From NCBI GenBank assembly GCA_032716605.1, contig CM064572.1:44044703-44108702 (forward strand): 64,000 bases of DNA, read 5' to 3'. This document shows, in pieces, positions 1 through 12,639 of this stretch. Within the stretch, counting starts at the first letter, position 1, and each line of letters starts with the position of its first letter. Origin of the DNA: Paralithodes platypus. Taxonomy: Eukaryota; Arthropoda; Malacostraca; Decapoda; Lithodidae. The translations under genes and the position numbers were made by a program. Under the pieces are notes generated by a model. That model was not told the origin of the DNA, did no database searches, and saw nothing but the letters and a program-made list of their open reading frames with translations.

Positions 1-624
1 TTCCAGCAGCTGTGGTAGGTGGATCGGTATCAGTCATTATTGTGATAAGTATGGCGGTGGTGGACAAGTCCCCGTCAGTTTTTAGTGTGTACGGGTCAGC
101 GAAAGAACGTGACATTATATTGGGCTGCACAAGAAAGGCCAGTTAGTGAAACAAATAGTGCAAGCCACTGGTGTATGTGAGAAATAGGTAAGAAATTGGG
201 CGAGGCCTTACAAAGATATTTGCCTAACTACATGATAACCTAGCCTTTGCCAAACTATATGATAGCCTAGCCTTTGAGGGGAGAGTAAAGAACATAAGAA
301 TATCACCCAATCTTCAAAACTATACTAATGGATAGCTAATATGATGAATAACCTACTCATTGATGCCTAAATCATAACTATTGGTGATTCATCTTTTATT
401 CAGATTAACCAAGAACAAAAATCAATTTAAAAATTGGAAGAATCTTATTTAAAGGTTCAGTATTATCCAAGCAACCTTCCGCGTCGATTTACACGCTCTG
501 GGCCATGACCGTTAATTTCACTTCTATTATGTCCGCTTCTTAGGTTGAGGGGGGCCTCACCTTCCCAGGAATTATTGTCATCAATATACAGTATATATTG
601 TTTGCAGAAGGGCAAATAACAAAT
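1..624. other. AT-rich non-coding DNA
   Basis: I see no supportable gene. Short open frames on the minus strand around 463-843 run through the inverted repeat that follows and have no recognisable domain. Confidence 0.5.
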
Positions 625-1010
625 AATGGTAAGGGTTGTGTTAGCGGGCGTACTGTCCACTTTGTTTACAGTCGCACGCTCGCAGTTACATTCGCGTCTA
701 ATTTCAATGCTGTTATTTGCCCATGCTGGTAATATGTATGATAATGACAACAAGTCATGGGGATGATGGGGGGTGAGCCCCCTCAAACCATTATTGTATC
801 CCACGGCAAAACAATTTACCCAACACCTGGCCGTGGGATACAATAATGGTTTGAGGGGTGCTATGGCCCCTTACCCCCCATGACATTGCCATCATCATAT
901 ACAGTATATTACCAGGGGCAAATAACAGCAGTCAAATTAGACGTGAATGTAACTGCGAGTGTGCTAATATGGAAACAAAGCAGGCTGCTAACACAACCCT
1001 TACCAAAATA
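625..1010. repeat. Long inverted repeat, about 180-bp arms with a 24-bp loop
   Basis: The left arm (about 625-806) and right arm (about 831-1010) are imperfect reverse complements. They meet at CCACGG (801-806) and CCGTGG (831-836). Shared blocks include GGATACAATAATGGTTTGAG next to the loop and GCTAACACAACCCTTACC near the outer ends. Related sequence recurs at 16558-16660 (outer part) and 18158-18215 (loop-proximal part), so this looks like a dispersed foldback-type element. I found no clear target-site duplication. Confidence 0.75.
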
Positions 1011-2175
1011 GGGAAGGATGTCATGTTGTGCGCTCGCACTTACGTTCCCATCCATTTCGACGCTATATTTTCTGTTATTTGCCCCCTGTCATTACTGCAT
1101 GAATACTAGGTTAAGTTAGGTTAGGTTGTTTGGTTAGGCTATTGTATTTTTATATCCAAAGGCATCCGCATAGTGTAAACAAGGTGGGCGGTACTGCCGG
1201 TAAACCCGGTAGCTACATTCTTGCCCAAAAATAATGTATACAAATAAAAAATGGTCAAATTAGATAATTAATAAATAAATATTCGTAGCCTAAATAAAAA
1301 CATTGAAAAAAACTAGTTTCAATAGCATAGTAAATCTACTATGGGCCATGAATTGCAATTTTTACCAAATTGGGCCATATCAAATATAGACTAGCTTTTA
1401 TATTTTGTTCGCTGAATAGAAAACAAATCTAGCCTAGGCCTATATAATATATAGGCTAGGCCTACAGAAGTTAAAGTTAGTATTTGAACTCAGCACACCA
1501 GAATATGTCAGGCTATAATGTGTATTGAACTTTGAAGGTAAATACTTCTCAATAGTGGGTTATTGTACGATTCCTATAGCCTAGTTGTTAAGTTTTGGTC
1601 AGAAATGGAAGACTTGACCTTGTAATTGAAAAGTTTTCATGCTTGATATACGGTAGACTAATTCGCACTACATTCGGCTAATCTAATTTATCTCCATCCC
1701 TGTTTCTTATCATATCAGTTTATATGTAATTATATTCTTGGATAATAGCCTATAGGCTAGGTCTTAATACTACAACAAAATATGGCTCTTGGTGTACATG
1801 CGTGATTTAGAGCTAGGATCCTGTATTTATTAATATCATGTTGACAATTCATTCTTGTGTTTGTGCAAGTCAACATAATATGCTTTGAAGACAATATTTG
1901 TGGTCTAAACCATGTTTTGGGCAACAATAATGCAAGTCAACCCTTGGAAACGTTTGTTTGACAAGGTTTGTTTACTACTTCAGGCATACCAACTGGTGGG
2001 CGCCTAGCTTCGCCTGTGGAACAGAGCTACCAACACTTCCGAAAAAAAAATCCTTCCAAGGAATTCTTTAAGAATACCGAAGGGAAAGAAAATTCCTTGG
2101 AAGGGAAAGGAAAGTTAAGGGAAGGTATGGGTTTTTAAGAATACGACTATACAAATATTTCCATCAGACGCTTTT
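1011..2175. other. AT-rich DNA, no gene seen
   Basis: Contains short TTAGG-like runs near 1110-1135, the arthropod telomere unit but only two or three units long. There is a small hairpin at 2048-2106 with arms reading TCCTTCCAAGGAATT and its complement. The TAGGCCTA-type words enriched at 17-19 kb also occur near 1430-1470. No protein-coding signal. Confidence 0.5.
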
Positions 2176-3795
2176 CACACCTGTCGTATACACCTGTAAC
2201 ACATACACTGTTCTTCCTATCTACACACCTGTCGCATACTTACCTGCAACACACACACTGTCCTACCTACCTACACACCTGTAACACACACACTGTTCTT
2301 CCTACCTACACACCTGTCATATACACCTGTAACACACACACTGTTCTTCCCACCTACACACCTGCCATATACACCTGTAACAAACACACTGTTCTTCCTA
2401 CCTAAACACCTGTCGTATACACCTGTAACGCACACTGTTCCTCCTACCTACACACCTGTCGTATACACCTGTAACACACACTGTTCTTCTTACCTACACA
2501 TGTTGCATACACTTGTAACGCACACTGTCTTATACACCTTTAATGCACACACTGTCCTATATATCTACACACCTGTTGTATACACCTGTAACGCACACAC
2601 TGCTGTATACACTTGTAACGCACACACTGTCCTATATACCTACACACCTGTTGCAACATATGTTGCATACACTTGTAACGCACACTGTCTTATACATCTT
2701 TAACGCACACACTGTCCTATATACCTACACACCTGTTGTATACACCTGTAACGCACACACTGCTGTATACACCTGTAATGCACACACTGTCCTATATACC
2801 TACACACCTGTTGCATACATCTGTAACGCACACACTGTCGTATACACCTGTAACGCACACACTGTCCTATATACCTACACATCTGTTGCATACACTCGTA
2901 ATGCACACACTGTCGTATACACCTGTAATGCACACACTGTCCTATATACCTACACATCTGTTGCATACACCTGTAACGCACACACTGTCGTATACACCTG
3001 TAACGCACACACTGTCCTATATACCTACACATCTGTTGCATACACCTGTAACGCACACACTGTCGTATACACCTGTAATGCACACACTGTCCTATATACC
3101 TACACATCTGTTGCATACACATGTAACGCACCCACTGTCGTATACACCTTTAACGCACACACTGTCCTATATACCTACACACCTGTAACGCACACACTGT
3201 CGTATACACCTGTAACGCACACACTGTCCTATATACCTACACATCTGTTGCATACACCTGTAATGCACACACTGTCGTATACACCTGTAACGCACACACT
3301 GTCCTATAAACCTACACATCTGTTGCATACACCTGTAACGCACACACTGTCGTATACACCTGTAACGCACACACTGTCTTATATACCTACACACCTGTCG
3401 CATACACTTGTAACGCACACACTGTCATATACACCTGTAATGCACACACTGTCCTATATACCTACACACCTGTTGCATATACTTGTAACGTACACACTGT
3501 CGTATACACCTGTAACGCACACACTGTCCTATATACCTGTAATGCACACACTGTCCTATATACCTACACACCTGTTGCATATACCTGTAACGCACACACT
3601 GTCGTATACACCTGTAACGCACACACTGTCCTATATACCTACACATCTGTTGCATACACTTGTACCGCACACACGGTCGTATACACCTGTAACGCACACA
3701 CTGTCCTATGTACCTACACATCTGTTGCATACACTTGTAATGCACACACTGTCGTATACACCTGTAATGCACACACTGTCTTACCTACTGTACCG
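2176..3795. repeat. Minisatellite with a 75-bp higher-order unit
   Basis: The array is built from short units around CACCTGTAACGCACACACTGTC. In the centre a 75-bp higher-order unit repeats exactly: GTCGTATAC occurs at 2837, 2912, 2987, 3062 and 3137. Each 75-bp unit comprises blocks of 27, 21 and 27 bp. The left part (2176-2520) is less regular. Because 75 is divisible by three, long frames stay open on both strands, including one of 418 codons at 2543-3799. These are by-products of the period, with no domain and only a few repeated residues. Related short pieces recur at 4444-4500 and 4860-4930. Confidence 0.95.
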
Positions 3796-4439
3796 GTGAC
3801 GTCTTTTTAATTTTATTCTAGCTATATTTAGACGATTATGTGCAGTTTAACCCGTACAGCCCCAGCGACGCGTCTGACGCGTCGGCGATGTATGTAACGC
3901 ACAGCCCCAGAGACGCGCCTGGCGCGTCACCCTAATTGCGCCGACCGTAACCTCAGGTGTAGCCACTCAAGAGGGCTCAGATTTGTATGGGAACTGTGTA
4001 CGTATCCCACGCAACCGTGCCGATGGATGGTTGAAAACTCTCAAAGTCCACGTGCGTGCGCGTGAGCGCGCAATAACCTGGTTTTTTGGGGTAATTGCCT
4101 TCAAATTTTTACTCTTGTAAAATACGTTTTCGGGGGCTCTGTAGGACCATTCTTTAAGTTTTTTGAGCGGTTTTTCGTGGTTTTTCCTTCATTCCTAACC
4201 CCTTCGCTATTGTTTCTGGAATAAAAAAAAAAATTGAAAACCGGCCGGGTTCTGGTGAACAAACATTACAAAACTAGCCGGGGCTCCACGGGTTAAGGAG
4301 GATCTGTGGTAGCTATTTACGTTGATCGAGATAGTTTGAAGCGTTTTTATTGCTAGAGGTCCTTCCTATGCTGGTTAAAATCGCATAATAGTTGTCAGAA
4401 TATGACGAAAAGGACGTCCCTGGTACGGTACTGAGTGGG
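3785..4439 (-). mobile_element. piggyBac-type MITE family C, copy 1 (split by a family B MITE)
   Basis: The ends resemble those of the copy at 13297-13727 in opposite orientation. The left end reads TGTACCGGTGACGTC and the right end gives TACCAGGGACGTC on the other strand, followed by TTAA at 4440-4443. The left TTAA is degraded at the edge of the satellite. The interior is interrupted by a family B MITE at 3851-4292. Homology with the second copy resumes on the right with GGATCTGTGGTAG. No coding capacity. Confidence 0.75.
3851..4292 (+). mobile_element. piggyBac-type MITE family B, copy 1
   Basis: 442 bp flanked by TTAA at 3847-3850 and 4293-4296. Termini are CCCGTACAGCCCC and, on the other strand, CCCGTGGAGCCCC, so the terminal inverted repeats are about 13 bp with two mismatches. 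A near-identical copy lies at 8540-8977. TTAA duplication plus a CCC start is typical of piggyBac-superfamily elements; the length and lack of a reading frame make it non-autonomous. Confidence 0.9.
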
Positions 4440-4497
4440 TTAAACACCTAACACATCTGTTTTACACCTGTATTACACACCTGTATTACAGATCTGC

Positions 4498-4826
4498 TTA
4501 AGGCGGTAGTACTCGCTTTTTCTGGACCCTCTTTTCCCTCATATTTAGCATATTAGTGTTGAGGTTTTAAAACGTTCGTTCCGTTAGTTTGGCGACATTT
4601 AGACCATTCGCCTCATTTTTTTTTCAATATTAAGACCTTTCGTGCCCTTTTGGTGTCGATTTTTTCCTGATGAGGTGTAGCGAGCCTTTAATTTTAGAAG
4701 GAACTGGCCTTCGGCCATGACATTTTTCTATTGAAAAATGTACACATTTATATTGAATGGGGGTCTAGGGGATGTTTTTTTTCTAAACTTGATGGAGGTC
4801 TAGCGAGGAAACTAAAAAATAAATCA
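4498..4826 (+). mobile_element. Interspersed repeat family F, copy a
   Basis: About 300 bp of a family with at least seven copies here: 4498-4826, 5908-6180, 6383-6690, 10735-10953, 11244-11548, 12640-12935 and 24306-24612. Shared blocks in this orientation are GTTAGTTTGGCGA, GTGTCGATTTTTTCCTGGCGAG, ACATTTTTCTA followed by GAAAAATGTAC, and TGATGGAGGTCTAG. Several copies begin or end at TTAAGGGGAGA, suggesting TTAA targeting. No coding capacity. Confidence 0.75.
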
Positions 4827-4967
4827 ATATATAGACCAAAAACCAAGCACTACCCACTTAACCGTCTGTATTACACCTGTCTTACATATCTAACACATCT
4901 GCCGTACACACTTATCAAACACACATGTGATATATTATGTGATTCCAAATGAAGCCACTACTTTTAA

Positions 4968-5038
4968 CTCCTCGGTGGTCTAGTAGTTAAGGTGCTGGAG
5001 TGCTTCACTAAAGCCTGGGTTCGAACCCTGGCTGGGTC
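4968..5038 (+). repeat. tRNA-derived SINE head, family 1, copy 1
   Basis: Box A-like TGGTCTAGTAGTTAAGG and box B-like GGTTCGAACCC are spaced as in a tRNA. The same head recurs at 5196-5270 and, inverted, at 35261-35334. Each copy is adjoined by a conserved CATGTCACA..AATATT tail; the two plus-strand copies also share an upstream GATTCCAAATGAAGC. The repeated non-tRNA flank marks a SINE rather than a functional tRNA gene. Confidence 0.65.
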
Positions 5039-5195
5039 ATGTCACAAAAATATTGAATATATTAGAATTCAGTGAGGCCTTCAATGTGCCCCAGATTACA
5101 AGTAACTTTTTCTACTATTTAGTTGTTAATGTTTGTGCTACAATTTTTGCGTGGTGGTGGATGGGATGTGATTCCAAATGAAGCTACTACTTTTA

Positions 5196-5270
5196 GCTCC
5201 TCGGTGGTTTAGTGGTTAAGGTGCTGGAGTGCTGCACTACTGGCCTAGGTTCAAACCCTGGCTGGCCCAT
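5196..5270 (+). repeat. tRNA-derived SINE head, family 1, copy 2
   Basis: Box A TGGTTTAGTGGTTAAGG and a box B with one change (GGTTCAAACCC). Same flanks as the copy 228 bp upstream, so the two may be a tandem duplication or two insertions. Confidence 0.65.
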
Positions 5271-5529
5271 GTCACACAAATATTAAATTCAATAGTGAAT
5301 ATATAGTCTTACTATGATATAGAGACTACAGTTTCTTGGTTTTCCTTTTGATGTCGAATAATCAGTTGATAATGGAGTACACTTTCGCCAGGTTAAAAAT
5401 AAGCAAGCGTGGGCAGCCTAAAGATTTATTACCTGAAATTTGAACATCAGTACAATATCATTAAACTATTTTACCATTGAGGAATTAAATCTCTTCATAG
5501 CATTAAGTGACTAAAGGAGAAGGCAAATT

Positions 5530-5610
5530 GACTGTCTTGATAGCGTAATGCACAACTGCGCGGTATTTCGTTGTGACTATCCTAGGTTCGAGTCCTTGGA
5601 GTGCCACATG
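5530..5610 (+). repeat. tRNA-derived SINE head, family 2, copy 1
   Basis: Contains AGGTTCGAGTCCTTGGAGTG as a box B region and continues CCACATGTATTTG. The copy at 11549-11625 has the same layout and the same 3' continuation (GAGTTTAGAAGTAAAGTTGGTTG type). The A box is degenerate. Confidence 0.5.
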
Positions 5611-5707
5611 TATTTGTTGATTTAATTAATTGAGTTTAGAAGTAAAGTTGGTTGGTGAACAAATATGAATATCTAATTAGCTCAATGACTGAGCACCTTT
5701 GTAGTGC

Positions 5708-5903
5708 AATATTGACCTCTCCAGACTTCAGATTCTTTGTGGCTGGCAAGAGCTCTGTCTATGCCTCATAGGATGATCTGAAGCAAGAAGTATCAGGATA
5801 CCTCCAGGATATATACCACCTGAGACCCTGAAGAGAAGTTAACCATAAGTTTGGAGTCAGGATTCAGGTTTGTCTGAGCCAGGTTGGAGCAAACATGGAA
5901 AAA
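5708..5903 (+). repeat. Interspersed repeat, three local copies
   Basis: A ~190-bp unit containing GCAAGAGCTCTGTCTATG and CCTCCAGGATATATACCACC recurs at 6256-6382 and 6688-7080. The third copy is split by a family G MITE (6807-7016). Short open frames in it carry no recognisable domain. Confidence 0.6.
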
Positions 5904-5907
5904 GTCC

Positions 5908-6180
5908 GAATTAGCTTTGAGATCTTAAGACGTTCGTTTTATTAGTTTGGCGATTTTAAGAACTTTCGCCCCATTTCTTTGTCATTATTAAGACATTTCG
6001 TGACATTTAGGTGTATTTTTTTTTCCTGGCGAGCGATAGCGAGCATGTAGTTTTAGAAGAAATCGGTCTTCGGCCGGGACACTTTTCTACCGAAAAATGT
6101 ACAAATTTATCTTGAAAGGGGGTCTAGGGGATGTTTTTTTTAAAGTTTGATGGAGGTCTAGGGAGGAAACTAAAACATGA
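5908..6180 (+). mobile_element. Interspersed repeat family F, copy b
   Basis: Same blocks as the copy at 4498-4826, in the same orientation, ending at GGAGGTCTAGGGAGGAAAC. Confidence 0.7.
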
Positions 6181-6382
6181 AGTAGTAAAAAATAACAAAG
6201 CAAAAATATACATAATTGAGCAAAACAATCTTGAACTTAATTTTGCTTAACTCAATGTGACATCTCCAGACTGCAGATTCTTCATAGCTAGCAAGAGCTC
6301 TGTCTATGGTTCACGAGATGGTCTGAAGTAGGAAGTATCAGACTTCCTCCATGATATATACCAGTTGAAACTTGGAGACCTT

Positions 6383-6690
6383 TTTTAAGGGGAGATGGGC
6401 TTATTTATTGGCTCATTTATGTATATTTGTATTAATTATTTGTTTTCTCCCTAGACCTCCATCAAGCTTAAAAAAACACCCCCTAGTCCCCCTTTCAAGG
6501 TAAATTTGTAAATTTTTCGATAGAAAAATTTCGGCCGGTTTCTCTTAAAATTACAGGCTTGCTTTCGCTCGCCAGGAAAAAATCGATACCTAAATGGCAC
6601 GAAAAATCATAAAATTGACAACGAAATGGAGTAAAAGGTATTAAAATTGACAACAAAATTGGGCGAAGCTCTTAAAATCACCAAATTTGA
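6383..6690 (-). mobile_element. Interspersed repeat family F, copy c
   Basis: Begins TTAAGGGGAGATGGG at about 6386, then carries the family F body in reverse orientation (CCCTAGACCTCCATCAAGC to about 6690). Confidence 0.65.
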
Positions 6691-6806
6691 CCTCTCCATC
6701 GTACTAAATCGTCGTGGCTTCACAGGATGATGTGAAGCAGGAAGAATCAGGCTACCTCCAGGATATAATTATACCACCTGAGACCTGGAGGAAAGTTAGG
6801 CATAAG

Positions 6807-7016
6807 GCCGGTATCTGGCGAGAGCTTTTTCCCTCAACATTTATCCTCAACACTGGTCTGGTAGTTTATGAGGTCAACATCTATTATATTTCGGTCACCT
6901 AAGTTTATCTGCTATCAGTGTAGTTTCCGATTCCACTGCCAAATATTCCAGAAATGTTTTCAGGTTTGTTTTGATCATCGAATGTTGACTATAAAAGCTC
7001 TCGTATGATACCGGCT
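6807..7016 (+). mobile_element. TTAA-flanked MITE family G, copy 1
   Basis: Right end reads CTCTCGTATGATACCGGCT and is followed by TTAA (7017-7020). The left end GCCGGTATCTGGCGAGAGC is its imperfect complement. Copies lie at 11057-11243 and 12936-13144. It interrupts the repeat unit at 6688-7080, whose sister copies run straight across the site. Confidence 0.75.
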
Positions 7017-7299
7017 TTAATAGTTTGGGGTCAGGATCCAGGCCGGTCTGAGCCTGGTTGGAGAAAACATGGACAAAATAAGATATAACAGATTTTGCTT
7101 AATTCAATTTGCTTAGCTTAAATGTGTTTAACTTTGTTTTAAGTTACTGCAGCAACATACCCGTTCACATTAAGAAATATGCCTAAGAACCTATGCGGCC
7201 TCCCCTGGGTAATGCCCTGTTCGATTGCTGTCTATAATCTCCCCAGAACAAAACGACCATTTGCTTCAGGCAATTAATATATGTATGTATGTATGTATA

Positions 7300-8035
7300 T
7301 TATACTCAGGCCCAATCCTCATTTTTCCTTTATTTTAATTTTTATTTATTTATTTATTTATTTATTTTTTTTTGGGGGGGGGGCCTACTCAAGACAGAAC
7401 CCGAATAGGGACAACACAACAGAAAACAATGAACACACAAAAACACAATACAAATTCACACACATCTACTGTAGGTCATTCAGGAGAAGACCAAGAGACC
7501 AGGGTCACCCAGGTCCCTCCAGCACTCCCCCGGCCCCCGACCACCCGAAGAGGTTCCAATCTCAGCAGGCAGACATGCAGCGGATCCGAAGCTACAAGCC
7601 CGCCCACACTTTCAGGCGCACCCTTCATATAAACCGTCTCCCCGGGACTGGCGCCTGGTAGACTATTATCTAGTCCAACTTGCACCCGACCCCTTCCCCT
7701 AAATGACCGCGTGTTCACTCATCTATTCACAAGCATTCTCCATTCATTCCTGTTTATTACCATTTCCCTTGCCTGATCTATAGTCATTCCTCTATCATCC
7801 AAAGCTTGTCTTACACGGTCTCTCCATCTCAATGGGGGTCTTCCTGCCCTTCTATCTCCCCTTGTATCTGACTCACATATTCTCTTTGTAAGCCTTTCAT
7901 CTTCCATTCGTTCAAGATGACCATACCAGCTCAGCACCCTACTGTCCACCCTGGCCGACAAATGTTCCTGCTGCCCCACCCTCCTACGTATCTCTTAATT
8001 CCTCAATGTGTCTCTACGAGTAACTCCACACGTAT
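7300..8035 (-). pseudogene. RTE-like LINE 3' end, copy 1
   Basis: The minus strand encodes the C-terminal tail of a non-LTR polyprotein between about 8035 and 7719. It has a typical stretch around HLERMEDERLTKRICE, then GRPPLRWRDRVRQAL, and ends NEWRMLVNR. The 3' untranslated part continues to about 7300 and ends in an AAAT-rich tail. A second copy of the 3' region lies at 63300-63755 on the same strand. The 5' side is lost in a (TA)n array. The family is inferred from the C-terminal motif only. Confidence 0.75.
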
Positions 8036-8038
8036 ATA

Positions 8039-8040
<2 letters not shown>

Positions 8041-8070
<30 letters not shown>
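8041..8070. repeat. (TA)n microsatellite
   Basis: Preceded by TATACTGTATATA, a word found at the edge of, or inside, most (TA)n arrays in this window. Confidence 0.9.
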
Positions 8071-8072
<2 letters not shown>

Positions 8073-8100
8073 TATACCAATAAACAAGCACTACCCCCGT

Positions 8101-8535
8101 AGATAAGTTCCATCATTGACAAAGCATGTTCTCCATCCCACTGCCTCACTCCCAAAGATTACGTCTCGTATGTCTAGCAATGATTTCCAATATCTTAATA
8201 GAAAAACGCATGTTGTGCTGATGAGACGCCCGACAACAAGAACATACTCTGAGTAAAACCTTGCCATCTGAAGAGGAATCGGGTTTTAAGATGGGAGGTC
8301 TGAAATTCAAGAGGATAGGGAAAACAACCACATTTCAACCACCCTCATTTTCGACAAGATGATTTGTATAACTAAATGAGGTCATTAATAAACACAAAAC
8401 AGACAGACTATAAACCTTTCCGATTTTTTCCTTGCACTGCAATATAAAATAATGGATCACCATCTATGAATAATATAATGATTTCATAGTATTTCTTCAG
8501 CATAAAAAGATACCTCTCTGTTTTTAATAATTTCT
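8101..8535. other. No gene seen
   Basis: AT-rich spacer; a 61-codon minus-strand frame at 8146-8331 has no recognisable features. Confidence 0.4.
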
Positions 8536-8539
8536 TTAA

Positions 8540-8977
8540 CCCGTACAGCCCCAGCGACGCGTCTGACGCGTCGACGATGTATGTAACGCACAGCCCCAGA
8601 GACGCGCCTGACGCATCACCCTAATTGCGCCGACCGTAACCTCAGGTGTAGCCACTCAAGAGGGCTCAGATTTGTATGGGAACTGTGTACGTATCCCACG
8701 CAACCGTGCCGATGGTTGAAAACTCTCAAAGTCCACGTGCGTGCGCGCGAGCGCTCAATAACCTGTTTTTTTGGGATAATTGCCTTCAATTTTTTACTCT
8801 TGTAAAACCCATTTTCGGGGGCTCTGTAGGACCATTTTTTAAGCTTTTTGAGCAGTTTTTCGTGGTTTTTCCTTCATTCCTAACCCATTCGCTATTGTTT
8901 CTGGAATAAAACCATTTTTTGAAAACTGGCCGGGTTCTGGTGCGCAAACATTACAAAACTAGCCGGGGCTCCACGGG
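8540..8977 (+). mobile_element. piggyBac-type MITE family B, copy 2
   Basis: 438 bp flanked by TTAA at 8536-8539 and 8978-8981, with the same termini as the copy at 3851-4292 and close similarity throughout. A 77-codon frame inside is not conserved as a protein in copy 1. Confidence 0.9.
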
Positions 8978-8981
8978 TTAA

Positions 8982-10655
<1,674 letters not shown>

Positions 10656-10719
<64 letters not shown>
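10656..10719. repeat. (GT)n microsatellite
   Basis: About 64 bp of GT repeat. Confidence 0.97.
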
Positions 10720-10721
<2 letters not shown>

Positions 10722-10734
10722 CCTCTATCAATAA

Positions 10735-10953
10735 TTAAAAAAGCACCACCCTCTTAAAATTACAGGTTTGCTATCGCTCGCCAGGATAAAATCGACATCT
10801 AAATGACACGAAAGGTCTTAAAATTGAAAATGAAAAGGGGTGATACATGTTCAAATCGTCAAACTAATGGGCTGAACGTCTTCTAATATCAAACCTAATG
10901 GGGCTAAACACGAGGAAGAAGGAGGACCAGAAAAACGACCCATCTCCCCTTAA
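10735..10953 (-). mobile_element. Interspersed repeat family F, copy d
   Basis: Ends ACGACCCATCTCCCC then TTAA at 10950-10953. Together with copy e it forms an inverted pair around a family G MITE. Confidence 0.7.
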
Positions 10954-11056
10954 TTCACATACATCCATCTTAAGCTGAATAATTATACAATCGTCAAATA
11001 GTTGTCACAATCCAACGAACAAAAATCACCGGTACTGAATGGGATAAGTAATTTAA

Positions 11057-11243
11057 GCCGGTATCACACGAGCACTTACACTGGTCTGGCAGCTTATGAG
11101 GTCAACATTTATAATATTTCTGTCATTTAATTTCATCTATCAACAGCCTAGTTTCAGATACCAGTGCAAAATATTCCAGAATTGTTGCCAGAACAATGTT
11201 GATCATCGAATGTTGACTATAAAAGCTGTCGTGTGATACCGGT
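11057..11243 (+). mobile_element. TTAA-flanked MITE family G, copy 2
   Basis: 187 bp between TTAA at 11053-11056 and 11244-11247. Termini are GCCGGTATCACACGAG and, on the other strand, ACCGGTATCACACGACAG. This is the best-preserved copy and defines the family. Confidence 0.85.
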
Positions 11244-11548
11244 TTAAGGGGAGAGGGTCGTTTTCTGGTCCGCTTTCTCCCTCGTGTTAAGCCCCGTTTG
11301 TTTTGAGATAATAAGACGTTCGGTCCGTTAGTTTGGCGATTTTAACACCTTTTGCCCCATTTCGTTGTAAATGTTATGACCTTTCGTGCCATTTAGGTGT
11401 CGATTTTTTCCTGGCGAGTAATAACGAGCCTGAAATTTAAAAAGAGGAACCGGCCAAAATAACCACAAAATGTGCCCATTTATCTTGAAAGGGGGTCTAA
11501 GGGATTTTTTAAAAACCTTGATAGAGGTATAGAGAGAAAACTAAATTA
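11244..11548 (+). mobile_element. Interspersed repeat family F, copy e
   Basis: Bounded by TTAA on both sides (11244-11247, shared with the family G element, and 11545-11548). Starts GGGGAGAGGGTCGTTTTC. The two ends are not obviously inverted repeats of each other, so the family may be an end-truncated derivative. Confidence 0.7.
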
Positions 11549-11625
11549 ACTGTCTTCGTGGTGCGATGCATAAGGTGTTGATTTTCGGTGTGAGCATCCT
11601 GGATTCGAATCCACGGACTGCCACA
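11549..11625 (+). repeat. tRNA-derived SINE head, family 2, copy 2
   Basis: Box A-like TGGTGCGATGCATAAGGTG and box B GGATTCGAATCC, followed by the CCACATGTGTTTG tail shared with 5530-5610. Confidence 0.55.
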
Positions 11626-11802
11626 TGTGTTTGTAAAATTTCATTAATCGATTTTAGGAGTATAGTTGGTTGTTGGAAGGAACATAATAATTAAAACAAT
11701 AAAGTTAAAAACATGAGAAATACAGACTATATCAATTGATCCTTTCAGCTACCATATATCTTTCCTAAGCTTCATAAATCCGTCTAAATGTAGTTGCAAT
11801 CA

Positions 11803-12148
11803 ATTATGAGAGACGGTATTGGTATTGTAGGGGTTAATGAATTATGAGAGACGGTATTGGTATTGTAGAGGTTAATGAATTATGAGAGACGGTATTGGTA
11901 TTGTAGGGGTTAATGAATTATGAGAGACGGTATTGGTATTGTAGAGGTTAATGCATTATGAGAGACGGTATTGGTATTGTAGGGGTTAATGCATTATGAG
12001 AGACGGTATTGGTATTGTAGGGGTTAATGCATTATGAGAGACGGTATTGGTATTGTAGGGGTTAATGAATTATGAGAGACGGTATTGGTATTGTAGGGGT
12101 TAATGAATTATGAGAGACGGTATTGGTATTGTAGGGGTTAATGAATTA
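11803..12148. repeat. 38-bp tandem repeat, about nine copies
   Basis: ATTATGAGAGACGGTATTGG starts at 11803, 11841, 11879, 11917 and so on every 38 bp, ending near 12148. Copies are almost identical, differing mainly at one position (TAGGGG versus TAGAGG) and in GAATT versus GCATT. Confidence 0.97.
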
Positions 12149-12177
12149 ATAGACCAAAACAAAAATGGGCCAACTCC

Positions 12178-12510
12178 CCTTAACCCGGGTGGCCTAAAAC
12201 AAAAGAACTGTCACAGCGTTCTATATGTTCCAAACAAAAAGGGAACCTACTGTTTTACAGAAGGTTATCCCCATCCAGGTGTCGATTTTTTCCTGGCGAG
12301 CGGTAGCGAGCCGGTATATCTAAACAAAATATATTTGACAGCAGTCTAAAGCCCGATTTCTCCATATAATGCTAGCTCGCTATCGCTCGCCAGGTAGAAA
12401 TCGCCACCAGGATGGGGATAAACATCTTAGAACAGTTGTCTGAATGGGACCGAATGGATACAACCCAGAGAAACAGAGAAAAGGTGAGACAAAAAGCAGG
12501 TCACCCCCCT
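12178..12510. mobile_element. Element family H with an internal palindrome, copy 1
   Basis: Starts TTAACCCGGGTGG and ends GCAGGTCACCCCCCTTAA. In the centre are inverted arms at about 12275-12325 and 12365-12420, around CCTGGCGAGCGGTAGCGAGC and its complement. A second partial left end (TTAACCCGGATGGCC) follows immediately at 12508. Related sequence at 27131-28509 carries the same end and palindrome. Confidence 0.6.
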
Positions 12511-12639
12511 TAACCCGGATGGCCGAAAAAGCAAGGCCTGTCAAAGCTCTATACGTGCCAAACAAGAAGGGGAACCCCCGGAGACTTACGCCTGTATCCC
12601 ACGAGAGTTTATAGTCAACATTCATTTATTTCTTAGTAT

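Noticed and set aside
1105..1135. Telomere (TTAGG repeats)
   Set aside because: Only two or three units here and at 16632-16650, within dispersed repeat sequence; short TTAGG-like runs of this kind do not mark a chromosome end.
2176..3795. CRISPR-like array
   Set aside because: The repeats have no unique spacers; the whole unit is repeated and the DNA is clearly eukaryotic.
2543..3799. 418-codon repetitive protein (THTLSYTPV-type repeats)
   Set aside because: It is the translation of the 75-bp satellite. The minus strand is equally open, the composition is trivial and no gene context exists.
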